From Herbidospora sakaeratensis (GTDB lineage: Bacteria > Actinomycetota > Actinomycetes > Streptosporangiales > Streptosporangiaceae), in assembly GCF_001570525.1 (NCBI RefSeq), contig NZ_BBXC01000021.1, positions 62,001 to 126,000 of the forward strand: 64,000 bases of DNA. The letters are read 5' to 3'. The notes under the pieces are model-generated. The model saw nothing but the letters and a program-made list of their open reading frames with translations, ran no database searches and was not told the DNA's origin. Positions 23,903-30,959 of the stretch are shown one piece after another. The translations under genes were made by a program, and so were the position numbers. Numbering within the stretch: position 1 is the stretch's first letter; each line of letters begins with the position of its first letter.

Positions 23903-24330
23903 CTATTCGGCCGGCCAGAACTGGAAGAGGAACGTCTCGTCGATCGGGTCGTCTTCCTCGTCGTCGTAGTCGTCCGGAACGCCGGTGGGTGACCGCAGGA
24001 CGCGCAGCCGCCAGGTGCCGTTCGGCTCGCCCAGATCGATGTGCTGATAGACCACACCGCCGATGAGGTGGAGGGGGGCCACCTTTCCCGAGACGAGCCG
24101 AACGGACAGTTCGGCGGTGTCCGCGTCGAGTGTGGGGTCGACGGGCGGCTCCTCATCCCAGCGCTGCTGCTCAGTGTGGTGACACCGTTGTCGGTCGTGC
24201 CCGCGAATTCGCCGGGACCGACGAACGCTTCTCGCAGCGGTTCCGAAACTCGGAGGCCGTCGACGTCCGCCAGGAGAAGCGTGCTGTTCCAGATCGGAAT
24301 CACCAGCCTGAGTTCATCCCGCAACGGCAT
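23903..24330 (-). pseudogene. Frameshifted small hypothetical gene downstream of the VWA gene
   Basis: Coding-like sequence runs from ATG 24330 (CGGAG 6 nt upstream, 14 nt after the VWA stop) but changes frame near 24165-24190. The first part reads MPLRDELRLVIPIWNSTLLL...AFVGPGEFAG; the second part, in another frame, reads HHTEQQRWDEEPPVDP and ends DETFLFQFWPAE. Together they would give about 142 residues; the span is 428 nt, not a multiple of three, so one base is missing or two are extra. Both parts have codon use and acidic composition of a real gene. It may be a genuine recent inactivation, a programmed frameshift, or an assembly error near GCTGCTGC. I do not recognise the family. Confidence 0.65.
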
Positions 24331-24344
24331 GCCGGCTCCGTGTC

Positions 24345-25670
24345 TCAGCCGCCGACGTCGGTCTCTTCGATGAACGCGGCGAGTTGGCGGACGTTCCTGC
24401 ATTCGTACATCGGGATCATGGCGGCGTAGCCGCTCGCCACCGAATCGCCCGTGTCCCATTGCCCTCGCGGTTCCGGGTTGAGCCAGTAGGCGTGCCGGAC
24501 CTTTCCGGCGAGGCGTTTCAGGGTCTCGGTGTTCGGCGGCTGGTAGTTGGACCGGGCGTCGCCGAGGATGAGCAGGCTCGTTTTCGGGGTGAGGGCGTCG
24601 GCGTGCCGTTCCTCGAAGGTTTTGAGGACGTGGCCGTAGTTGGTGCGGCCGAATCTGCTGATGTCGGCTTCGGTGGTCATGCGGGTGATGGCGTCGAGGA
24701 CGTCGGCGCCCGGGGCGAAATACTCGGTGATCTCGTCGACGGTGTCGACGAAGGCGAACGCCCTGACCTTGGTGAACTGCTCCCGCAACGCGAAGGTGAG
24801 CAGCAGGGTGAACTGCGCGAAGCCGGAGACCGAGTCGCTGGCGTCGGTGACGACGACCAGTTCCGGTTTGTGCGGGCGGCGGGGCTTCAGATGGGTGGTC
24901 AGCGGCACCCCGCCCGACTGCAGCGACGCCCGGACCGTCCGCCGGAAGTCGAGGCGGCCCCGGTCGCCCTTCTTGTGTTTCATCGACAGGCGGGTCGCCA
25001 GTCGCCGGGCCAGGGGGTGGATCTCTCTCCGCATCTCGGCGAGTTCCGCCTTGGTCACACGCAGGAAGTCGCGGTGGTCGATCGGCGGCTTCACCGCCGA
25101 TCTGGTGATGCGTTCGCGGCCCTGTTCCTCGGCGATTCTGCGCCTGACGTCGGTGGCCACTTCGGCCTCGAACGCGGCGATGTTCGTCGTGATGCGCTGA
25201 CGGGCCAGTTTCTCGGGCAGCCCGCCCCGTTCACCCAGGAGTCTGGCGATCAGCGTCTGCGGCGAAAGCGCGCGCATGACCGGATAGGAGAACCACGACT
25301 GGCGTCCGGGCCCGGCCTGAACCCGGCCGAACCGCTCGACCATGGCCTGCGCGAACGCCCGGAACCCGGGGTCGCCGGGATTCCCTTTCAGGAGTTCGGC
25401 GAGCTCGGTTCGCAGGTCTTCGGGGTCGTCGCCCCGGTGTTTCGGCGGGCCCTGGGTCGTGGACGGGAACCAGAGGTCGAACAGGACGTCGAAGCCCTCC
25501 CGGTGCTGGGGCCGTTTCACCAGCGTCGCGGCGTAGGCCTGGCGCAGGGTCTCCCGGTCGGCCAGGTCGATGTGCCGGAGGGCGTGGGCGGCGTCCAGCC
25601 CCTCGGCCAGCGAGACGGGTAGCCCGGTCTCCCGCAGGGCGTGCACGAAGCCGATGTGCCGGTCGATCAC
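24345..25670 (-). CDS. CoxE-like von Willebrand factor A domain protein
   Basis: 441 residues. The C-terminal third is a VWA domain with a partial metal-ion-dependent adhesion site (VVVTDASDSVSGFAQF, later FGRTNYGHVL and LLILGDARSNYQPPN, a D-x-S-x-S-like start and a late Asp). The N-terminal two thirds is a basic helical region of the CoxE type (GFVHALRETGLPVSLAEGLDA). With the MoxR ATPase directly upstream (4-nt overlap), this is a MoxR-VWA chaperone pair; such pairs insert cofactors or remodel protein complexes. No obvious client such as a CO-dehydrogenase or metalloenzyme is adjacent, apart from the small frameshifted gene downstream. Confidence 0.85.
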   Translation of the reverse strand: MIDRHIGFVHALRETGLPVSLAEGLDAAHALRHIDLADRETLRQAYAATLVKRPQHREGFDVLFDLWFPSTTQGPPKHRGDDPEDLRTELAELLKGNPGDPGFRAFAQAMVERFGRVQAGPGRQSWFSYPVMRALSPQTLIARLLGERGGLPEKLARQRITTNIAAFEAEVATDVRRRIAEEQGRERITRSAVKPPIDHRDFLRVTKAELAEMRREIHPLARRLATRLSMKHKKGDRGRLDFRRTVRASLQSGGVPLTTHLKPRRPHKPELVVVTDASDSVSGFAQFTLLLTFALREQFTKVRAFAFVDTVDEITEYFAPGADVLDAITRMTTEADISRFGRTNYGHVLKTFEERHADALTPKTSLLILGDARSNYQPPNTETLKRLAGKVRHAYWLNPEPRGQWDTGDSVASGYAAMIPMYECRNVRQLAAFIEETDVGG

Positions 25671-26509
25671 CGCAGGCCCAGTTCCTTGGCGGCCCGCTGC
25701 TGGTCGGAGTGGTGCTTCAGGACGACGCCCAGCGTCTCGGCGACGGTCTGCTCGTCGAGCACCTCACGCCCGAGGGCGAGCAGGGTGTGCGCCCAGTCGA
25801 CGGTCTCGGCGATGCTCGGCGACTTCTTCAACTCCAGGGCGCGCAACGTGGCCGCCGTCCGCGCGAGCTGCTCGGCGAGCGCCTCGGCGATGCCCGGCAC
25901 CTGCGCCAGCACGATGTCGCGCTCACGTTCGGGGGTCGGGTAGTCGAGGTGAAGGTAGAGGCAGCGGCGCTTGAGCGCCTCGCTGAGCTCGCGGGTCGCG
26001 TTCGAGGTGAGGACGACGAACGGTCTCCGCGCGGCGCTGATGGTGCCGAGCTCGGGGATGGTGATCTGGAAGTCCGAGAGGATCTCCAGAAGCAGGCCCT
26101 CGACCTCGACGTCGGCCTTGTCGGTCTCGTCGATCAGCAGGACGGTGGGCCGCTCCGACCTGATCGCCTTGAGGAGCGGCCGCTCCAGGAGGAACTCCTC
26201 GGCGAAGATGTCGTCCCAGGCGTCGTCGTCGGCCTGGATGCGGAGCAGCTGCTTCTTGTAGTTCCACTCGTAGAGGGCCCTGGCCTCGTCGAGGCCCTCG
26301 TAGCACTGGAGCCTGACCAGGTCGGCGTCTGCCGCTTCGGCTATCGCCTTGGCCAGCTGGGTCTTCCCGACGCCGGCCGGGCCCTCTGCCAGCAGGGGCT
26401 TCTCCAGTACGCCGGCCAGGAAGACCGAGGTGGCGATGGCGTCGTCGGAGAGGTATCCGGTCTGGCGGAGACGGGTGACGGCTTCCGACGGTGAGGCGAA
26501 CCAGGTCAC
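25667..26509 (-). CDS. MoxR-type AAA+ ATPase
   Basis: 280 residues: Walker A PAGVGKT around residues 44-50, Walker B VLLIDETDKAD around 123-133, sensor 1 VVLTSNATRELSEALKRRC with the arginine finger, and a C-terminal lid. The sequence LQCYEGLDEARALYEWNY is diagnostic for the MoxR/CoxD group. It would use ATP to remodel a target together with the VWA partner whose gene overlaps its stop by 4 nt. GTG 26509 follows AAGGGGAA by about 7 nt. The promoter region is shared with the divergent tRNA gene. Confidence 0.9.
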   Translation of the reverse strand: MTWFASPSEAVTRLRQTGYLSDDAIATSVFLAGVLEKPLLAEGPAGVGKTQLAKAIAEAADADLVRLQCYEGLDEARALYEWNYKKQLLRIQADDDAWDDIFAEEFLLERPLLKAIRSERPTVLLIDETDKADVEVEGLLLEILSDFQITIPELGTISAARRPFVVLTSNATRELSEALKRRCLYLHLDYPTPERERDIVLAQVPGIAEALAEQLARTAATLRALELKKSPSIAETVDWAHTLLALGREVLDEQTVAETLGVVLKHHSDQQRAAKELGLR

Positions 26510-26557
26510 GTGGGCTTCCCCTTGGGCGTACCGAATGATGTTCTACTGTAGCCCGAT

Positions 26558-26586
26558 TTGGTGGGGGTTCGGAGTCGCGGTAATCT
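26558..26586 (+). promoter_or_regulatory. Promoter of tRNA-Lys
   Basis: TTGGTG (26558-26563) and TAATCT (26581-26586) with a 17-bp spacer; the tRNA 5' end is 13 nt after the -10. Confidence 0.6.
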
Positions 26587-26599
26587 ACAAGGGCTTCAA

Positions 26600-26673
26600 G
26601 CGCCGCTAGCTCAGTTGGTTAGAGCAGCTGACTCTTAATCAGCGGGTCCGGGGTTCGAGTCCCTGGCGGCGCA
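26600..26673 (+). tRNA. tRNA-Lys (anticodon CTT)
   Basis: All arms fold: acceptor GCGCCGC (26600-26606) with GCGGCGC (26666-26672), D stem GCTC/GAGC, anticodon stem GCTGA/TCAGC with loop CTCTTAA and anticodon CTT at 26634-26636, T arm CGGGG-TTCGAGT-CCCTG, discriminator A. The CCA end is not encoded. A terminator hairpin follows within 6 nt. Confidence 0.97.
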
Positions 26674-26678
26674 CAGCG

Positions 26679-26716
26679 AAAATCCCAGGCCGGAGCTGTT
26701 CTGGCCTGGGATTTTT
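26679..26716. terminator. Bidirectional Rho-independent terminator
   Basis: AAAATCCCAGGCC (26679-26691) pairs with GGCCTGGGATTTT (26703-26715) over an 11-nt loop, with A/T tracts on both sides. It ends both the tRNA transcript and the convergent restriction-helicase operon. Confidence 0.95.
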
Positions 26717-29664
26717 CATGCCTTCGGCAGCCATCGCGCCACCACGTGGCGAGGGACCGTGGCGTCGACGTGCCACAACCGACGGGCGCCGTCCCACCTG
26801 GCGCCTCTCACCAGCCGCTTGAGCTCGTCCTTGTCGTCGAAGGACACATCGAGGTACAGGCGGCCGTCGGCCACCACACCCGGTGCGACGTCGCCCGGTG
26901 GCCTCGGCCGAGCCGGGCGGTCCATTCGGGCGCGGTCGACGATGCGCCTGACCCGGCGGCAGGAGGCCGGGTCGGTGATCCGCATCATCAGGTCGGTCGG
27001 GCCCGTGTTGGCCAGCAGGTTGAGCGAGCCGTGCCACAACACGGTCTCGTCGATGATGAGCACCTTCTCGTGCATGCGTTCCCGGAGGTTCACCCGGCAC
27101 CCCGCGGCGCGGAGGTCGTCGACGAGAGGGTTCAGACGGGTGTGGACGGTCACCTGGACGCCCGCCCGTATCCTCGGCACGAGCACGTCGAGCCAGCGGC
27201 GGACGGGCCCGGGATCGAGGAAGGCGCAGAAGACGTCGACGGACCGCCGGGCGTGGGCGATGTCCCAGGCGACCGCGCGCGCGACCTCGTCGGCGGGGAA
27301 GAACGCGGGCCGGGCCAGTTCCTCTTCGGCCAGTTCCGTCAGGTCGGCCGCGCCGCGGACCGGCACCAGGTCGTCGACCGCCAGCCGGTGGGCGTGCCGC
27401 TCAAGATGGCCGAGCAGACGCGCGGCCTCCCCTGCGGGGTTGAGGCTCGCGCGCAGGAACCGCGTGTCGGCCACCACGACGAGATGGTCCTGCGCGCGGC
27501 TGAGGGCGACGTTGAGCAGCCGGCACGTGGACGAGGCCAGGCCGAGCCCCTCGTAGAACCAGCCGAGCCGCGATCCGGCGCCGGCCACGGTGTCGATGAT
27601 CACCACGGGCCGCTGGCTGCCCTGGAATCGATGGACGGTGTCGACCAGCCCGTCGTAGTGGTCGCCGAACCGGTAGGTCAGGCTCTCGCGGAGCGCCCGC
27701 GCCTGTGCCTTGTACGGGGTGATCACCGCCAGCTGCCCGGTGGGCGGAGCCGCCGACCCTCGGGCGGGCAGGATCCCGCCGTACTGCAGACCGCGGACGA
27801 GTTCGTGGATGACGGCCTCGTGCACGGTGTTGGTCTTGTGGGCGTCGGCCCCGGACCGAGGGTCGGACATGCGGCGAGAGGCGGTGTCGACGAGGATCAC
27901 CGGGCCGCCCAGCAGGGCGGAGACGGGCAACCCACTGCGGTCGGTGCGGCCGGTGCGCAGTGGCGCGTCGGGGTAGGCGACGGTGTTCACGATGTCGCAG
28001 ATCGCCGGACGCATGCGATATTGCGTGTCGAGGCACACCATGCGCGGATCGGCGCGGCGGGCCGTGCCGGTCGGGTCGACGAGCCCGGCCAGGCTGAACG
28101 GGTCGCGGTCCATCCAGAACCGGGCGTGCTCCTTGTCGTCAGAGGTGGCTGCGCGATCGCCCGACGCCTTGGTCACCGCCGGCAACTGGCGGAAGTCCCC
28201 GGCGACCACCAGGCGGCGGGCGGCGAGCCCCGCCGCACACCAGGCCGAGGGTGTGTTCACCATCCCTGCCTCGTCGATGACGACGACGTCGACCGATTCC
28301 ATGAGCTTGCGCGACTGCACCGCTTTCGCCACGGTCGTGCCCATCACCCGGCAGTTGCCGCGTACGACCTCGGCGACCCGCTGCAGGTCCTGTTGCAGCC
28401 GCGTCAGGAGGCGCTGCGACCGGTCGACGGTCTCGTGCAACTGCCCGGCGGGCGGCAGCGCCCGCAGCCGCCCGCGCGCCGCGAGCACCCCGGCCTCGAC
28501 CTGGCTGATCTCCTCCGCGCGCCGCCGTCGCGCGTCGAGGGCAGCCGGGAGTCGCCCGTCGAGGACGGCCAGCTCGTGTTGCCGTTCCCACCGCATCTGG
28601 CCGAGGTGCTCCAGTTTGGCCTGCTTCTTCTTGGCGAAGAGCCCCGGACGTGTGCTGACGGCGTGGATCTCCCGGTCGAGCTCGCCGATCGCGATCTGCC
28701 GCGACCGGATCCGTTCCTGTAGGGAGGACAGTGCCCGATCGGTCTCCTCGCACGCCGCGCGCAGGTCGGCCAGCCGGGCCTCCGCCTCCGCTGCCTCTGC
28801 GTGCACGGCCAGGTCACGGCGGGCCGCGTCCAGCCGCGACTGGACGTCGGCGATCTGCGCGACCATCGAACCCGACAGCCGCCGGGCGATCCGGGCCGGA
28901 TCGATGTCGTCGCCGAACGCGGTCGCCAGCGAGGGCAGCTCGATCTCCCCGGCACGCTGCACGAGCCCCGCGTCGAAGCCGTCCTCGTCCGACAGGAGCG
29001 TGCAGATCCGTTCCAGCGCCTGGTCGACGGCCACTTTCGTTGGAGCGACGAACAGCACGCGCAGGCCCTGGCGGTAGCTGCCTTCGGCGATACAGCTCAC
29101 CACGTCGGTCTTCCCCGTGCCCGGCGGGCCCCAGACGAAGGTCAGATCACTGCCCAGGGCCTGCTCGATCGCCTGCCGCTGCCGGTCGTTGAGCAGGCGT
29201 TCGCGGTAGCCGCGGACATACCGTTCGGGGGTGGTGCAGCGGCCGACGCGGGGCCGTCCGTCGCCGGTCAGCCATCCGGCGGCCGTCAGGTTGAGGCCGC
29301 CCCCGGCGGCCGATTCGAGTTTCTCGACGACGGCCTCCCAGCCGGCCGTCTCGTCTTCACGTAGCCGCGCCTCGGCCGGCTGGGCGCCGAGGTCGGCCGA
29401 GGTGCGGACCTTGACCTTGCCGTCGGGCATGCGCTGGACCTCGGCTCGCGCCCACGCGTCCCGGTTGCGGGAGAGCCGGATGAGCATCCGGTCGCCGGCG
29501 AACCTGTCTCGCCATGTGGCGCAGGTGAACAGGTACTCGTTCCGCCCGGTCCGGCGTCCCGCCGAGAGAGTGAGCTTCTCCCCGTCACCGTCGCTTCGCA
29601 GTTCGGCGTCGATCTCCAGGCGTACGGCCCGCAGGAGTTCGTCAACCGGGAACGGACCTGTCAT
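26716..29664 (-). CDS. SF1 helicase fused to a phospholipase-D nuclease domain and DUF5710
   Basis: 982 residues from ATG 29664 (AGGAG 6 nt upstream; an in-frame GTG at 29706 is less likely). Order: N-terminal ~160 residues of unknown fold; SF1 motor with Walker A GPPGTGKT at 179-186; a long basic helical/coiled-coil insertion at ~275-435; motif II IDEAG at ~463-467; GDFRQLP; QYRMRP at 548-553; DTVHRFQGSQ at 675-684 and VALSRAQD at 719-726. The SF1 core resembles DNA2/UPF1-type helicases. After it comes a PLD domain with the complete HxK(x4)D(x6)GSxN motif (HEKVLIID, then GSLN, residues 865-882), and a DUF5710-like end (YLDVSFDDKDELKRL...ARWDGARRLWHV). Third gene of an operon with McrB and McrC, so probably a nucleic-acid-targeting defence protein. 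Confidence 0.85.
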   Translation of the reverse strand: MTGPFPVDELLRAVRLEIDAELRSDGDGEKLTLSAGRRTGRNEYLFTCATWRDRFAGDRMLIRLSRNRDAWARAEVQRMPDGKVKVRTSADLGAQPAEARLREDETAGWEAVVEKLESAAGGGLNLTAAGWLTGDGRPRVGRCTTPERYVRGYRERLLNDRQRQAIEQALGSDLTFVWGPPGTGKTDVVSCIAEGSYRQGLRVLFVAPTKVAVDQALERICTLLSDEDGFDAGLVQRAGEIELPSLATAFGDDIDPARIARRLSGSMVAQIADVQSRLDAARRDLAVHAEAAEAEARLADLRAACEETDRALSSLQERIRSRQIAIGELDREIHAVSTRPGLFAKKKQAKLEHLGQMRWERQHELAVLDGRLPAALDARRRRAEEISQVEAGVLAARGRLRALPPAGQLHETVDRSQRLLTRLQQDLQRVAEVVRGNCRVMGTTVAKAVQSRKLMESVDVVVIDEAGMVNTPSAWCAAGLAARRLVVAGDFRQLPAVTKASGDRAATSDDKEHARFWMDRDPFSLAGLVDPTGTARRADPRMVCLDTQYRMRPAICDIVNTVAYPDAPLRTGRTDRSGLPVSALLGGPVILVDTASRRMSDPRSGADAHKTNTVHEAVIHELVRGLQYGGILPARGSAAPPTGQLAVITPYKAQARALRESLTYRFGDHYDGLVDTVHRFQGSQRPVVIIDTVAGAGSRLGWFYEGLGLASSTCRLLNVALSRAQDHLVVVADTRFLRASLNPAGEAARLLGHLERHAHRLAVDDLVPVRGAADLTELAEEELARPAFFPADEVARAVAWDIAHARRSVDVFCAFLDPGPVRRWLDVLVPRIRAGVQVTVHTRLNPLVDDLRAAGCRVNLRERMHEKVLIIDETVLWHGSLNLLANTGPTDLMMRITDPASCRRVRRIVDRARMDRPARPRPPGDVAPGVVADGRLYLDVSFDDKDELKRLVRGARWDGARRLWHVDATVPRHVVARWLPKA

Positions 29665-29756
29665 CGCGCTCCTGGGATAGGAGGTCAACATGACCGTACG
29701 ATTCACACGATAACGGGATCAGCCTTCCTCCGTGCTGGTGAGGAAGCCGGTCGGTC

Positions 29757-30959
29757 TCATGTCGTGGTCTTCTCCCGGTTGGCGGAGCCGTGCAGGCGTC
29801 CGGCGAGCCTGTCGACATCGCGGAAGAGGTCACTCGGCTCCTGATCCAGGTCCAGAACGTGGGCGTGAACGCGGATGGTGGAGTTTCGGATCCTGTACGG
29901 CTCCGCCGCCGGTGTGCCGGAGGCGTATACGAGATGTCCTTCCGCGACGTCGAGGGCGGTGCAGTAGGCGATCACCTGATACAGGTGCTCAGGCGGCGGG
30001 TTCCCCTTGAGGGTTCGATACTTCGCGTCGACGACCACGGATGGCCGCCCGGCGCGGTGGACGAGGAGATCGGTTCTGATTCGAGTGCCGTGCCGCTCGG
30101 TCAGCCGTGACTCCTGAGACGCGGTGCACCGCAGTCCGAAAGGGCGCAGCGCGATGGTCAGGCGGCGGACGAGGAAATCTTCGAAGACCTGTGCCAGGTT
30201 GAGAAGGAATCCGTTCATGTGCACTGCCCTGAGGCCCTGCTGCCGCAACGACGCACCCGAGAGAATCAGCTCGGCCAGCTTGAGTGCGGTGATGTAGCGA
30301 GTGTTGAGCCGGCTCGGTGTCCAGCGCGGCAGGGGTGCTCCCCCGGGGATGGGTGTCACCCCGACCAGCCGACCGGAAAGGTGCCGGAGCACGGTGGTCG
30401 TGACCTCCGGTACACCGGGAAGGCGCCGTGCGACCTCGATCGCGCTGAGGAGGAGCCGGTTCTCGGGAATGTCGGCGAGGTAGTCGTCGTAGGCGACCTC
30501 GATCGGGACGGGCCGTCCCATGCGCCGGCTCACCTGGGCACCCGTGCGGATGCGACCGCGGACCACGGTGAGCGCGTCCTCGCGGTGCACGTAGCCATGG
30601 AGGACGCCGCTGCGCAGCGTCCGTTCGGCGGCACGGGCGAACACGGTGGCCAGCAGAGGCACCGGCCGATCGTCGGCGGCGGCCATGACCTCACCGGCCT
30701 GCCACTGCACGCCGAGGTCGTCGAGCAAGCCGAACAGCCGCCGGATCGGCAGCTTCGGCGCGATGCTCAGTTCGACCGCGCCGTCGCCCGTGCCCAGCCG
30801 GACGGTACCCACTCGTTGGCCGGCCTTGAGCCGCCATCGCGACCCTGCCGGAGTGAGAGTGATGAGCTCGGGGACCGTCGTCAAGGTGGCGACCTGACTC
30901 GGCGTCAGCGTCCGCGGCTCAGCGGTGGTGGTCTCGGTCAGATGGAGTTCGAGGGTCAT
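29757..30959 (-). CDS. mcrC: McrC-like nuclease subunit
   Basis: 400 residues. The C-terminal part has the McrC PD-(D/E)xK nuclease: E260 in QVFEDFLVRRL, D297 in RIRTDLLVHR, D311-A-K313 in VVVDAKYR, and Q328 in HLYQVIAYC. The N-terminal half (IAPKLPIRRLFGLLDDLGV, YDDYLADIPENRLLLSAIEVA) is the usual McrC helical and beta region that contacts McrB. In the E. coli model McrC cuts DNA when the McrB GTPase translocates from methylated sites. Its ATG overlaps the McrB stop (ATGA), giving coupled translation. The helicase gene follows 92 bp downstream on the same strand. Confidence 0.9.
   Translation of the reverse strand: MTLELHLTETTTAEPRTLTPSQVATLTTVPELITLTPAGSRWRLKAGQRVGTVRLGTGDGAVELSIAPKLPIRRLFGLLDDLGVQWQAGEVMAAADDRPVPLLATVFARAAERTLRSGVLHGYVHREDALTVVRGRIRTGAQVSRRMGRPVPIEVAYDDYLADIPENRLLLSAIEVARRLPGVPEVTTTVLRHLSGRLVGVTPIPGGAPLPRWTPSRLNTRYITALKLAELILSGASLRQQGLRAVHMNGFLLNLAQVFEDFLVRRLTIALRPFGLRCTASQESRLTERHGTRIRTDLLVHRAGRPSVVVDAKYRTLKGNPPPEHLYQVIAYCTALDVAEGHLVYASGTPAAEPYRIRNSTIRVHAHVLDLDQEPSDLFRDVDRLAGRLHGSANREKTTT

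Noticed and set aside
26639-27100. Minus-strand frame covering the tRNA and ending in QGLEPRTR
   Set aside because: The ending is simply the tRNA T-arm and acceptor sequence translated backwards, as is often seen at tRNA genes.
29690-29713. A tiny plus-strand frame with GGAGG and ATG just upstream of the helicase gene
   Set aside because: Seven codons with no context; it lies opposite the helicase 5' region and is likely chance.
29757-29800. GGCGGAGCCGTG inside mcrC as a fourth copy of the dispersed repeat
   Set aside because: Only the first 12 bases match, the flanks do not, and it lies within a coding region.
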